A stretch of DNA of 64,000 bases, taken from assembly GCF_005221325.1 (NCBI RefSeq), contig NZ_CP039889.1, positions 1,996,501-2,060,500 of the forward strand. The letters run 5' to 3'. Position numbers and translations under genes: made by a program. The notes under the pieces were generated by a model. That model was not told the origin of the DNA. It worked only from the letters and a program-made list of their open reading frames with translations, and ran no database searches. Each line of letters begins with the position of its first letter. Within the stretch, counting starts at the first letter, position 1. Shown here one piece after another: positions 44,152 through 53,161 of this stretch. The stretch is from Agrobacterium tumefaciens. Lineage in GTDB: Bacteria; Pseudomonadota; Alphaproteobacteria; Rhizobiales; Rhizobiaceae.

Positions 44152-44868
44152 TTGGACAGGTCCAGCCGGGAACTGATGCAGCCCATTCCGCCGAGCGACC
44201 GTGTGCGTCAGGTCGAGGCGGCGCTTTCCGACTATGTCGAAAGGGCAGGGCTGAAGGCCGGGGAGCGGCTGCCGGCCGAGCGGGAGCTGATGGCGGCGCT
44301 GGGCGTCGGCCGCTCGACCATTCGCGAGGTCATCCGCAAATTTCAGGCGCTGGGCGTCATCGACAGCCGCAAGGGCAGCGGCAATTATCTGCTGAAGCCG
44401 ATTTCCGCCGCGACCGTGCATATGCCGATTTCCATCGATGCCGAAAGCCTGCGCGATGCGCTGCTGATGACGCTGGAAGTGCGGCGCGGCATCGAGGTGG
44501 AAGCCTCCATGGCGGCTGCGCGCCGCCGCACGGCAGACGATATCGCCACGATGGAAGCGCGGCTTGATGAGATGGAGCGGGTGCATCTGGCCGAGGGAAC
44601 CTCCGGCAAGGCCGACCTTGCCTTCCATCTGTCGATCTACGACGCCACCCATAATACGCTGTTCAAGCAGCTTCTGGAGCAGATGCGCGAAGGCTTCGAA
44701 CGCTTCTGGTCGAAGCCGTTCGACCGCCCGGATTTCGCCGGCCGCTCCTTTCCCTTTCACCGCACGCTGTTCAACGCCATCGCCGCCGGTGATGCCGAGA
44801 CCGCGCGTGAAGAAACACTGAAAATCCTCGCCGTCGTCGAGGATGATATCAAGGACATGTCGAAATGA
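44152..44868 (+). CDS. GntR-family regulator, FadR subfamily
   Basis: Starting at the TTG (44152), which follows GAGGG by six bases, the protein has 238 residues; an ATG at 44176 is an alternative. The N-terminal winged helix reads GLKAGERLPAERELMAALGVGRSTIREV-like in sequence. The FCD effector domain follows, with the His/Asp pattern DLAFHLSIYDATHN and a further His in FPFHRTLF that may hold a metal ion. It is co-translated with the PLP enzyme (4-bp overlap) and a palindrome sits on its own promoter, so it most likely represses the whole array until the substrate appears. Confidence 0.9.
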   Translation: MDRSSRELMQPIPPSDRVRQVEAALSDYVERAGLKAGERLPAERELMAALGVGRSTIREVIRKFQALGVIDSRKGSGNYLLKPISAATVHMPISIDAESLRDALLMTLEVRRGIEVEASMAAARRRTADDIATMEARLDEMERVHLAEGTSGKADLAFHLSIYDATHNTLFKQLLEQMREGFERFWSKPFDRPDFAGRSFPFHRTLFNAIAAGDAETAREETLKILAVVEDDIKDMSK

Positions 44869-46037
44869 ACCAAGGCAACGATCTCTTCGATCCCGCCTCC
44901 CTGATCGTCGCCCATGATGAAGCCCACGCCTTCGAGGCGGTGGTGCCGCCCCTCGTGCAGACCTCGCTTTTCACCTTTTCCAGCTACGATGAAATGGTCT
45001 CCACCTATCGCGGCGAAAAGGTGCGGCCGGTTTATACGCGGGGGCTGAACCCGACGGTGCGCATGTTCGAAGAAATGTTGGCCAAGCTCGAAGGTGCGGA
45101 AGATGCGCTGGGGTTCGCCAGCGGCATGTCGGCCATTTCCTCCACCGTGCTCTCCTTCGTTTCGCCGGGCGACCGCATTGTCGCGGTGCGCCATGTCTAT
45201 CCCGATGCCTTCCGCCTGTTCGGCACCTTCATGCAGCGGATGAATGTCGAGGTGGTCTATGTCGATGGTCGTGATGAGGCGGCGGTTGAAAAGGCGATGC
45301 CGGGCGCAAAGCTGTTCTACATGGAAAGCCCGACGAGCTGGGTGATGGAAGCCCATGATGTCGGCGCGCTGGCCGCCATTGGCAAGCGTCATGGCGCGGT
45401 CACCGTCATCGACAATTCCTGGGCAAGCCCCGTTTTCCAGCAGCCGATCTCGCTTGGCGTCGATCTCGTCGTGCATTCGGCCTCGAAATATCTGGGCGGT
45501 CACAGCGATGTGGTCTCCGGCGTGGTGGCCGGTTCCAAGGCGATGATCGACCGCATCCGGGCGGAAACCTATCCCTATCTCGGCGGCAAGATGTCGCCCT
45601 TCGATGCCTGGCTGCTCATTCGCGGGCTTCGCACCCTGCCGCTGCGCATGAAGGCGCATCAGGCATCGGCGCTTGAGATCGCAACCCGCCTGCAGGCGCT
45701 GGATGTGGTGGAGAAGGTCTGCCATCCGGGGCTGGCGAACCGCCTGCCGCCCGGCCTTCACGGCACCTCGGGCCTGTTTTCCTTCATCTTTAGGGAAGGG
45801 GTGGATGTGCGCGCTTTTGCAGACCGCCTCAAGCTTTTCAAACTCGGCGTTTCCTGGGGCGGGCATGAAAGCCTCATCGTTCCCGGAGAAGTGGTGCTTG
45901 AACAGAAGGCGCAGCCAAACTCCGCCCATACGTTCGGCATCAGTGCGCGTTCGGTGCGCCTGCATGTCGGACTGGAGGGCACGGAGGCGCTCTGGAACGA
46001 TCTCGAACCCGCGATCAAGGCGGCGTCTGCCGCCTGA
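44865..46037 (+). CDS. PLP-dependent Cys/Met-metabolism enzyme (cystathionine beta-lyase type)
   Basis: The 390-residue protein is a fold-type I PLP enzyme of the Cys_Met_Meta_PP family. Visible are YTRGLNPTVRMFEEMLAKLE, the PLP-ring contact region GFASGMSAIS, VIDNSWASPVF, and the Schiff-base lysine in VVHSASKYLGGH. The C-terminal SVRLHVGLEG is also typical. Members break or make C-S bonds. Lying between a GntR regulator and a sugar-type CUT1 importer is unusual and suggests a C-S lyase acting on an imported conjugate, but this is inference. Confidence 0.9.
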   Translation: MNQGNDLFDPASLIVAHDEAHAFEAVVPPLVQTSLFTFSSYDEMVSTYRGEKVRPVYTRGLNPTVRMFEEMLAKLEGAEDALGFASGMSAISSTVLSFVSPGDRIVAVRHVYPDAFRLFGTFMQRMNVEVVYVDGRDEAAVEKAMPGAKLFYMESPTSWVMEAHDVGALAAIGKRHGAVTVIDNSWASPVFQQPISLGVDLVVHSASKYLGGHSDVVSGVVAGSKAMIDRIRAETYPYLGGKMSPFDAWLLIRGLRTLPLRMKAHQASALEIATRLQALDVVEKVCHPGLANRLPPGLHGTSGLFSFIFREGVDVRAFADRLKLFKLGVSWGGHESLIVPGEVVLEQKAQPNSAHTFGISARSVRLHVGLEGTEALWNDLEPAIKAASAA

Positions 46038-46075
46038 CGTGTTTTTAAACTGACCACAAAAAAGGGGAGAACGAC

Positions 46076-47335
46076 ATGAAAAAACTGGTAACAGCAGCAA
46101 TCTTCACCGCCCTGATGACCGGAACGGCGCTGGCGGACATGACCTTGAAACTGGTCGAGGTCATCACCAGCCCGGAGCGGACGGAAACGCTGAAGGGCAT
46201 CGTCTCGAAGTTCGAGGCCGCCAATCCCGGCACCAAGGTGGAAATCATCTCCCTGCCGTGGAGCGAAGCCTTCCAGAAATTCGCCACCATGGTCTCGGCC
46301 GGCGATGTGCCTGACGTGATGGAAATGCCCGACACCTGGCTTTCGCTTTATGCCAATAACGGTATGCTCGAAAGCCTCGAGCCCTATCTCGCCAAGTGGG
46401 AGCACACGGCGGGCTTGAGCGAGCGCACGCTCGAACTCGGCCGCGACGTGAAGAACACGGCCTATATGTTGCCCTACGGCTTTTACCTGCGCGCCATGTT
46501 CTACAACAAAAAGCTGCTGGAACAGGCCGGCGTGAAGGAGCCGCCGAAGACGCTCGAGGAGTTTGCCGATGCCTCCAAGAAGGTCGCGGCCATTCCCGGC
46601 AAATACGGCTATTGCCTGCGCGGCGGCCCGGGTGGCCTGAACGGCTGGGTCATGTTCGGTGCGTCGATGGCAGGCTCGAACGAGTTCTTCACCAAGGATG
46701 GCACCTCCACCTTTGACAGCCCCGGCTGGGTGAAGGGCCTGACCTATGTGATCGATCTCTACAAGAACGGTCTGGCGCCGAAGGACAGCGTCAACTGGGG
46801 CTTCAACGAGATCGTCGCCGGCTTTTATTCCGGCACCTGCGCCTTCCTCGATCAGGACCCGGATGCGCTGATCGCCATTGCCCAGCGCATGAAGCCGGAA
46901 GATTTCGGTGTCATGACCATGCCGAAGGGGCCTGACGGCAAGACTTTCCCGACCATCGGTTTTGCCGGCTGGTCGATCATGTCGGCCTCCGCCAACAAGG
47001 ACCTGTCGTGGAAGCTGGTCGAGACGCTCGAAGGGCCGGAAGGCAATATCGAGTGGAACAAGAAGACAGGCGCACTGCCGGTGCACAAATCGGCGGAGAA
47101 GGACCCCTTCTATGCCAGCGAGCAGTTCAAGGGTTGGTTCGACGAGTTGGCGGACAAGAACGCCGTGCCGACGAAAATGCCGACCTATCTTGAAGAATTC
47201 GCATTCTTCAAGGATTCGCTTGTCATCAAGACATCGCAGGAAGCGCTGCTCGGCGATATCTCGCCGGAAGATCTGGCCAAGCAATGGGCGGATTACATGA
47301 CGAAGGCGCAGCAGAAGTTCCTCGCCTCGAAATAA
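46076..47335 (+). CDS. CUT1-type ABC importer, substrate-binding protein
   Basis: The 419-residue protein has a signal peptide cleaved after TALA and the SBP_bac_1 pattern (LKGIVSKFEAANPGTKVEII, FATMVSAGDVPDVMEMPDTW). It starts 38 bp after the PLP enzyme gene with GGGGAGAA upstream. Binding-pocket aromatics such as WSEAF, YGFYLRAMFYNK and GFAGWSIMSAS fit a sugar or glycoside ligand. The ligand is unknown. It is the first gene of a four-gene importer; a 150-bp gap with a GC-rich hairpin (about 47345-47376) before the permeases may reduce downstream expression. Confidence 0.9.
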   Translation: MKKLVTAAIFTALMTGTALADMTLKLVEVITSPERTETLKGIVSKFEAANPGTKVEIISLPWSEAFQKFATMVSAGDVPDVMEMPDTWLSLYANNGMLESLEPYLAKWEHTAGLSERTLELGRDVKNTAYMLPYGFYLRAMFYNKKLLEQAGVKEPPKTLEEFADASKKVAAIPGKYGYCLRGGPGGLNGWVMFGASMAGSNEFFTKDGTSTFDSPGWVKGLTYVIDLYKNGLAPKDSVNWGFNEIVAGFYSGTCAFLDQDPDALIAIAQRMKPEDFGVMTMPKGPDGKTFPTIGFAGWSIMSASANKDLSWKLVETLEGPEGNIEWNKKTGALPVHKSAEKDPFYASEQFKGWFDELADKNAVPTKMPTYLEEFAFFKDSLVIKTSQEALLGDISPEDLAKQWADYMTKAQQKFLASK

Positions 47336-47487
47336 ACGACTTGGGGCCGGCTGCGCGGGGGTAATCCGCGCGGCCGTTCTTCCGGGCTGCCAAAAAAGGC
47401 AGGCCGATTTGAAAACGTGCGGACCGGCTGGCCAGAGGCCTTCAAAGAAACCTGTCTGCCCCGCCGTCCGATCAGGAGCGATCAATC

Positions 47488-48432
47488 ATGTCCTATGCCC
47501 ATGGCGCCGGACCCGTGGCCGCGCGCAACCGCGCTGGCAAGCCGGCAATGCGACGGTTTGCCGATTGGGCCGAACCCTGGCTCTACAGCGCTCCGGTGCT
47601 GGTGCTCATCGTCGCCGTCATGCTGGTGCCGCTGGTGCTCGGCCTCTCCTATGCCTTTCGCGATGTGCAGCTGCTCAATCCGTTTTCCGGCGGTTTCGTC
47701 GGCCTGAAACATCTGGAGGCACTGTCGCAGGATGCGGCCTTTTATCGGGCGCTGAAAAATACGCTGTGGTGGACGGGCGCTTCGGTCTTCCTGCAATTTT
47801 TCTTCGGCCTCATTCTGGCGCTGCTGCTCGATAAACCCTTTGCGGGCAGGGGGCTGGCGCAGGCGCTGGTGTTCCTGCCATGGGCGGTGCCGACCTTTCT
47901 CGCCGGCCTCAACTGGGCATGGTTGTTCAACCCGGTCATCGGGCCGCTGCCGCACTGGATGGTTTCCCTCGGACTTCTCTCCGCGCCCAACAATATCCTC
48001 GCCGATCCGCAGCTTGCCATGTGGGGGCCGATCATCGCCAATGTCTGGTGGGGCATTCCCTTTTTCGCCATCACTTTGCTTGCCGCACTTCAGGCCATCC
48101 CGCGCGATCTTTATGAGGCGGCGGAAATCGACGGGGCAAACCCGCTGCAGCGTTTCACCTCCATCACCCTGCCGTTTCTGGCGCCCACCATCGCCATCAC
48201 CATCCTGCTGCGCACCGTCTGGATCGCCAATTTCGCCGATCTCATCATCGTCATGACCAATGGCGGACCGGCGGACCGCACGCAGATCGTCGCCAGCTAC
48301 ATCTTCACGCAGGCCTTCCGGCGTCTGGATTTCGGTTATGCCTCGGCCATTGCGCTGGTGCTTCTGGTGCTGCTGCTTGCCTATTCCATGCTGATCGTGC
48401 TGCTGCGCCAGCGCCTGATCGAGAAGGACTGA
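47488..48432 (+). CDS. CUT1-type ABC importer, permease 1 (MalF-like)
   Basis: The 314-residue protein has six or seven membrane helices and the EAA loop EAAEIDGANPLQRFTSITLP. A long first periplasmic/cytoplasmic tail (residues 1-30) precedes helix 1 (LYSAPVLVLIVAVMLVPLVL). It is three bases upstream of the second permease gene. It forms the channel with that protein and is energised by the ATPase at 49271. Confidence 0.92.
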   Translation: MSYAHGAGPVAARNRAGKPAMRRFADWAEPWLYSAPVLVLIVAVMLVPLVLGLSYAFRDVQLLNPFSGGFVGLKHLEALSQDAAFYRALKNTLWWTGASVFLQFFFGLILALLLDKPFAGRGLAQALVFLPWAVPTFLAGLNWAWLFNPVIGPLPHWMVSLGLLSAPNNILADPQLAMWGPIIANVWWGIPFFAITLLAALQAIPRDLYEAAEIDGANPLQRFTSITLPFLAPTIAITILLRTVWIANFADLIIVMTNGGPADRTQIVASYIFTQAFRRLDFGYASAIALVLLVLLLAYSMLIVLLRQRLIEKD

Positions 48433-48435
48433 CCG

Positions 48436-49266
48436 ATGACATCAAGGATATTTCTCACCCTTGCCCATCGTCTGGCGATCCTCGCCTATATTGCCTTTGC
48501 GCTGTTTCCACTGTTCTGGCTGCTCAAGGTTTCCGTGACGCCGAATGATCTGCTTTATAGCGAAGGTGTCCGGATGTGGCCGTCGCGGGCGACCTGGGAT
48601 CATTATCGTTTCGTCATTGAAAACAGTGCTTTCCCGACGTTTTTTAAGAACAGCGTCATCGTCGCGGGCTCCACGGCAATTGCCGTGACGATACTTTCTT
48701 CGCTCTCGGGTTACGCGCTGTCACGCTTCCGTTTCAAGGGCAAATACTGGATCGTGGCGCTAATGCTGATCACTCAAATGTTTCCGCTGGTCATGCTGGT
48801 CGCGCCGATCTTCAAGATGCTGTCGCCCCTCGGCCTCACCAACAGCCTGACGGGCCTCGTCATCGTCTACACCGCCTTCAACGTGCCTTTCGCCACCTTC
48901 CTGATGCAGTCCTTCTTCGACGGCATTCCGAAGGATCTGGAAGAGGCGGCGATGATTGACGGGGCGAGCCGGTTTACGGCGTTTCGCCAGATCATCCTGC
49001 CGCTGACTTTGCCGGGCATCGCCGCCACACTCGGCTTCGTCTTCACCGCTGCGTGGAGCGAGCTTCTGTTTGCGCTGATGCTGATTTCCGGCAACCAGAG
49101 CGCCACCTTCCCGGTCGGGCTATTGACCTTCGTTTCCAAATTTTCCGTCGATTTCGGGCAGATGATGGCGGCGGGCGTTCTTGCGCTCATTCCGGCCTGC
49201 CTCTTCTTCCTGCTCATTCAACGTTATCTCGTGCAGGGCCTGACGGCCGGCGCGGTGAAAGGATAA
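48436..49266 (+). CDS. CUT1-type ABC importer, permease 2 (MalG-like)
   Basis: The 276-residue protein has six membrane helices and the EAA loop EEAAMIDGASRFTAFRQIILPL. N-terminal AILAYIAFALFPLFWLLKVSVTP and C-terminal QRYLVQGLTAGAVKG are typical of MalG-type subunits. It is spaced three bases after the first permease and four before the ATPase, so the three are one translational unit. Confidence 0.93.
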   Translation: MTSRIFLTLAHRLAILAYIAFALFPLFWLLKVSVTPNDLLYSEGVRMWPSRATWDHYRFVIENSAFPTFFKNSVIVAGSTAIAVTILSSLSGYALSRFRFKGKYWIVALMLITQMFPLVMLVAPIFKMLSPLGLTNSLTGLVIVYTAFNVPFATFLMQSFFDGIPKDLEEAAMIDGASRFTAFRQIILPLTLPGIAATLGFVFTAAWSELLFALMLISGNQSATFPVGLLTFVSKFSVDFGQMMAAGVLALIPACLFFLLIQRYLVQGLTAGAVKG

Positions 49267-49270
49267 TCCC

Positions 49271-50347
49271 ATGGCTTCCATCGAGCTGAAGAATGTCGGC
49301 AAGACCTATGGCGACCTCGCCGTGCTGCACGGCGTCGATCTTGATATCAGGGATGGCGAGTTCATCGTCCTCGTCGGCCCCTCCGGCTGCGGAAAATCGA
49401 CGCTGCTGCGCATGATCGCCGGGCTTGAAGAGATAACGTCCGGCGACCTGTCCATCGACGGCGAACGCGTCAACGACCGCAAGCCGAAGGATCGCGACAT
49501 CGCCATGGTGTTCCAGTCCTATGCGCTTTATCCGCATATGAGTGTCGCCGACAATATGAGCTACAGCCTGCGCCTGCGCCGCAGCCCCAAGGAAACCATC
49601 GCGGCGGCGGTTTCAGGTGCTTCCGCCAAGCTCGGTCTCGACCCCTATCTCGCCCGCCGCCCGAAGGCGCTGTCAGGCGGCCAGCGCCAGCGCGTCGCCA
49701 TGGGCCGGGCCATCGTGCGCCAGCCCAAGGCCTTTCTGTTCGATGAGCCACTCTCCAACCTCGATGCTCGGCTGCGTGAGCAGATGCGTGCCGAAATCAA
49801 GCGCATGCATGCCGATCTCGGCGCGACCTCGGTTTACGTTACCCATGACCAGATCGAGGCCATGACGCTTGCCTCGCGCATCGTCGCGATGAATGCCGGC
49901 CATGTGCAACAGATCGGCGCGCCGCTCGATCTTTACGACCGCCCCGCCAATCTTTTCGTCGCCGGTTTCATCGGCTCGCCGGGCATGAATTTCCTCGAAG
50001 GACGGATCATCAGAGAAAATGGCGGCAGTCTCGTGGTGCTGGGTGATGGCACGCGCCTCGCACTCGGCCGCGATATAGACCTCGCAGATGGCGAGGCGGT
50101 GACGCTCGGCATCCGGCCGGAACATGTTACCGCCTCACCAGACGAAGGCAGCGTCGAGGCGACGGTGGATCTGGTCGAGCCGACCGGCCTCGGCATCATC
50201 CTGCATCTCACCGTGCATGGATTGCCCTTCAAGCTGTTTTCATCGGACCGGGCGCTGTTGCAGCCGGGCAAATCCCTGCGAGTCGGTTTCCCGCAGGAGC
50301 GGCTGCATGTGTTCGACAGGAATGGGGTCAGGATCGGCGAGGCCTGA
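49271..50347 (+). CDS. CUT1-type ABC importer, ATP-binding protein (MalK/UgpC-like)
   Basis: The 358-residue ATPase has Walker [23 protein letters not shown], signature [14 protein letters not shown], Walker B FLFDEP, THDQ and a C-terminal TOBE domain. It resembles UgpC but belongs to the array starting with the GntR gene. The next gene, a LacI regulator, lies 140 bp downstream behind its own palindrome. Confidence 0.93.
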   Translation: MASIELKNVGKTYGDLAVLHGVDLDIRDGEFIVLVGPSGCGKSTLLRMIAGLEEITSGDLSIDGERVNDRKPKDRDIAMVFQSYALYPHMSVADNMSYSLRLRRSPKETIAAAVSGASAKLGLDPYLARRPKALSGGQRQRVAMGRAIVRQPKAFLFDEPLSNLDARLREQMRAEIKRMHADLGATSVYVTHDQIEAMTLASRIVAMNAGHVQQIGAPLDLYDRPANLFVAGFIGSPGMNFLEGRIIRENGGSLVVLGDGTRLALGRDIDLADGEAVTLGIRPEHVTASPDEGSVEATVDLVEPTGLGIILHLTVHGLPFKLFSSDRALLQPGKSLRVGFPQERLHVFDRNGVRIGEA

Positions 50348-50401
50348 CACCCATCCAATCCAGCGGCAGTGAAAGTACAATCTGTGACCAGATGATCGTT
50401 T

Positions 50402-50418
50402 GGCGGTTGATAACCGCC
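50402..50418. promoter_or_regulatory. 17-bp perfect inverted repeat upstream of the lacI-type gene
   Basis: GGCGGTT-GAT-AACCGCC is a perfect 7-3-7 palindrome 71 bp before the LacI-type start. No T-run follows, so an operator is likelier than a terminator. Confidence 0.6.
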
Positions 50419-50488
50419 GTCGACCGGCTTTTCCATTGAAGGTTGGTCGATATAAAGTGCCGCATGTAATCTTCATGGGGGCAAGCAT

Positions 50489-51523
50489 TTGGTCAAAACT
50501 ATCAGGACGATGGAAGAGTTTTCGGAATTCGTCGGACTTTCCCGCCCCACGGTCTCGAAATACTTCAATGACCCGTCGTCGGTTCGCAAGAAAACACGCG
50601 ATGCCATAGAGGAAGCGCTCAAGAAATCGGGATTCCGGCCGAATATTTTCGCGGTCAATCTTAATCGCCGCCGCAGCAACATTATCGGCATCGTCATTCC
50701 CAACTATGCCGATCCGTTCTACATGGCTCTGACGAACCGCATCGAATCCATTGCCAACGAGGCCGGTTTTCTTGCCTTCGTGCTGTCTTCGGACGGTAAG
50801 CCGGAAATCGAAGACCGCGCCATCCGCACATTCAAGTCGATGAATGTGGCCGGCGCCATCATCGCGCCGCTGGGTGTCACTTCCCACTGTTCGACGCTCG
50901 AACAGCTCGCCGCCACCATCCCCATCGTTTATGTCGATTCGCCGCTCGATGAGCGGTCGGCCTTTGTCGGCACCGACAATCGCCAGAGCGTTGACCTGAT
51001 CGTTGATTATCTCTGTCGCTCGGGTGAGCCGCCCAGCTATTTTGATATGCCACAGGTCAATACGAACTCCGTGACGCGCCGTATGGCTTATGTGGCGGCG
51101 ATGCAGCGTTTGGGCTTCGAACCAACGCTGCTTGATGTCGCAAAGCCTGCACGGTGGGATTTTGAACGGTTTGCGTTCGACGAGGCCAGTCGGTTATTCG
51201 AGAAAGTGGAGCTTTTGCCAACCCGCACCATTCTGTGCGCCAATGATCGCATAGCCTTCGGCGTTATCGCGGCAGCCTTCCAAAAAGGGCTCAAGGTTGG
51301 CCATGGCGCCGGCTATGACCTCCGGGTGGCTGGCCATGACGACCATCCGCTGTCGCGTTATGCCTGCCCGCCGATTACCACGGTGGCGCAGAATTATAAC
51401 GAGATCGGCAGACTGTCGATCGAGCTTCTGCTGCAGAAGATGAACGGGGAGGACGATGACACGACGCGGATGCGGGAACGCATTCTTCTCAGCGCCGATC
51501 TGATGCTGCGCAAATCGGCCTGA
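50489..51523 (+). CDS. LacI-family transcriptional regulator
   Basis: The 344-residue protein starts at a TTG (50489) after a G-rich site; an ATG at 50510 is possible but would cut into the helix-turn-helix. The DNA-binding domain is clear: FSEFVGLSRPTVSKYFNDPS, then VRKKTRDAIEEAL. A periplasmic-binding-like effector domain follows (IIGIVIPNYADPFYMAL, GAIIAPLG, RTILCANDRIAFGV). It probably binds the upstream palindrome and may control the oxidoreductase/TRAP genes to its right, on the same strand, or the importer to its left. Confidence 0.9.
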   Translation: MVKTIRTMEEFSEFVGLSRPTVSKYFNDPSSVRKKTRDAIEEALKKSGFRPNIFAVNLNRRRSNIIGIVIPNYADPFYMALTNRIESIANEAGFLAFVLSSDGKPEIEDRAIRTFKSMNVAGAIIAPLGVTSHCSTLEQLAATIPIVYVDSPLDERSAFVGTDNRQSVDLIVDYLCRSGEPPSYFDMPQVNTNSVTRRMAYVAAMQRLGFEPTLLDVAKPARWDFERFAFDEASRLFEKVELLPTRTILCANDRIAFGVIAAAFQKGLKVGHGAGYDLRVAGHDDHPLSRYACPPITTVAQNYNEIGRLSIELLLQKMNGEDDDTTRMRERILLSADLMLRKSA

Positions 51524-51530
51524 TGATTTG

Positions 51531-51543
51531 TTAGATTATCTAA
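51531..51543. promoter_or_regulatory. 13-bp palindrome at the start of the catabolic cluster leader
   Basis: TTAGATTATCTAA is palindromic around its central T and lies in a short AT-rich block between the lacI gene and the oxidoreductase gene, where the promoter is expected. Confidence 0.45.
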
Positions 51544-51599
51544 ACAAAAAATCTGATTTTCTAAATAGAACTAATATTTGAACGCTCCTACTCTGTTCC

Positions 51600-51785
51600 C
51601 AAGGTTGCTTTGGGAGGCGACCGCGAGAGCCGGTGCAAGTGTGTGCCGGGATCCGGGAGGAACGCAGAAACGTCATGTCGTCGGTGCCGCGAAGATTAAG
51701 CCTTCGCAGCCTCGGCAGCGCATGGCCTTCGCTGGACGGACTGGACATTCTCGCCAGCAATTTCCCCAGCGAAGGATGTCAAAAT
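51600..51785 (+). other. Possibly structured 5' leader
   Basis: Between the AT-rich promoter block and the oxidoreductase ATG lies a GC-rich leader. One hairpin is clear: CCGGTGCA (51630-51637), loop AGTG, TGTGCCGG (51642-51649). Purine-rich flanks (GGGAGGCGACCGCGAGAG, ATCCGGGAGGAACGCAG) surround it. I do not recognise a known riboswitch class. Confidence 0.35.
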
Positions 51786-53144
51786 ATGAATCTCTATTCT
51801 CTTCTGTCTCAGCGCGCAGCCGGCGGTAAGCCTGTGCGGGTCGGTCTCATCGGCGCCGGCAAATTCGGCTCCATGGTGCTGGCGCAGGCGCAGCGCATCG
51901 CCGGTTTCCACATGGTTGCTGTCGCAGACCTCAATGTCGGCAAGGCGCGGGAATCGTTTGATCGCGTCGGCTGGCCTAGGGAGCGTTATGACGCGACGAG
52001 CTGCGCCGATGCGCTGAAGAGCGGCAAGACCTATGTGACCGATGATGTGAACGAGCTTTTCGCCTGCGGCGAGATCGAATGCGTCATCGAAGCGACCGGC
52101 CACCCGCTGGCCGGCGCTCGCCATGCGCTCGGCGCCATCGAGCACAACAAACATGTCGTCATGGTCAATGTCGAAGCCGATGTCATGGTCGGGCCGATCC
52201 TCGCCGAAAAGGCGCGGGCCAAGGGCCTGATCTATTCCATGGCTTACGGCGACCAGCCGGCGCTGATCTGCGAGCTGGTCGACTGGGCGCGCGCCACCGG
52301 TTTCGAGGTAGTTTCCGCCGGCAAGGGCATGAATTTCGAGCCGCGTTACCGTTATTCGACGCCGGATACCGTCTGGAGCTATTTCGGCTGGACCGATGAG
52401 GAAGTGGCCAAGGGCGACTTCAATCCGAAAATGTACAATTCCTTCACCGATGGCACCAAAGCGGCCATCGAAATGGCGGCCGTCGCCAACGGCACGGGAC
52501 TGGATTGCCCGGATGACGGTCTGGCCTTCCCGCCCGCCGGCCTGCACGATCTCGCCCGCGTCTTCCGCCCTGCTGCCGATGGCGGCCGCATGTCGCGGTC
52601 CGGTCTCGTGGACATTGCCGCGAGCCAGGAACCGGATGGGCGCGAGGTGTTCAACAACATTCGCTACGGCGTGTTCGTCACCTTCAAGGCGCATAATGAA
52701 TATGCCCGCGCCTGCTTCAAGCAATATGGCCTCCTGACCGATCCGTCGGGCTGGTATGCTTCCATGTGGCGTCCGTTCCACATCATCGGTCTCGAAACCT
52801 CGATCAGCGTGCTCTCGGCCGTGCTGCGCAATGAGGCAACCGGTTGCTCCAAGGAGTTCCGCGGCGATGCCGTCGCAACGGCGAAGAAGGACATGCAGCC
52901 CGGCGAGATGCTTGACGGTGAGGGCGGTTACGCGGTCTGGGCCAACGCCATTCCGGCCACCCGCAGCCTCGATATCAAGGCGCTGCCGATCGGCCTTGCC
53001 CATAATGTCAAGCTGAAGCGCCCCATCAAGAAAGACCAGATCGTCAGCTTCGATGATGTGGAGCTGGTGAGCGATCTTGATGTGGTGAAACTTCGCCAGG
53101 ACATGGAAAATAGCTTCCGTCCGCAAAAAGACGCCGCTGCGTGA
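51786..53144 (+). CDS. NAD(P)-dependent oxidoreductase with C-terminal SAF domain (homoserine-dehydrogenase-like, COG4091)
   Basis: The ATG at 51786 follows GAAGGA ten bases upstream and gives 452 residues; longer frames to 51633 are leader sequence. A Rossmann motif, VRVGLIGAGKFGSMVL (about 16-31), is followed by VVAVADLN-like and VIEATGHPLAGA segments. The C-terminal part (IKALPIGLAHNVKLKRPIKK, IVSFDDVEL) is an SAF domain as in antifreeze/sialate-synthase/FlgA proteins. This combination is known in catabolic clusters, but the substrate is unclear. It is the first gene of a run ending with a TRAP transporter. Confidence 0.85.
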   Translation: MNLYSLLSQRAAGGKPVRVGLIGAGKFGSMVLAQAQRIAGFHMVAVADLNVGKARESFDRVGWPRERYDATSCADALKSGKTYVTDDVNELFACGEIECVIEATGHPLAGARHALGAIEHNKHVVMVNVEADVMVGPILAEKARAKGLIYSMAYGDQPALICELVDWARATGFEVVSAGKGMNFEPRYRYSTPDTVWSYFGWTDEEVAKGDFNPKMYNSFTDGTKAAIEMAAVANGTGLDCPDDGLAFPPAGLHDLARVFRPAADGGRMSRSGLVDIAASQEPDGREVFNNIRYGVFVTFKAHNEYARACFKQYGLLTDPSGWYASMWRPFHIIGLETSISVLSAVLRNEATGCSKEFRGDAVATAKKDMQPGEMLDGEGGYAVWANAIPATRSLDIKALPIGLAHNVKLKRPIKKDQIVSFDDVELVSDLDVVKLRQDMENSFRPQKDAAA

Positions 53145-53161
53145 TGGGCGGAGAAGCGGAC

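Noticed and set aside
45758..47485. 575-codon minus-strand frame opposite the PLP enzyme and binding-protein genes (also 44757-46100)
   Set aside because: It crosses two well-supported genes on the other strand, is His/Arg/Gln-rich as expected for antisense of GC-rich genes, and has no domain.
51696..53126. 476-codon minus-strand frame opposite the SAF oxidoreductase
   Set aside because: Pure antisense of a clear Rossmann-fold gene; no start signal.
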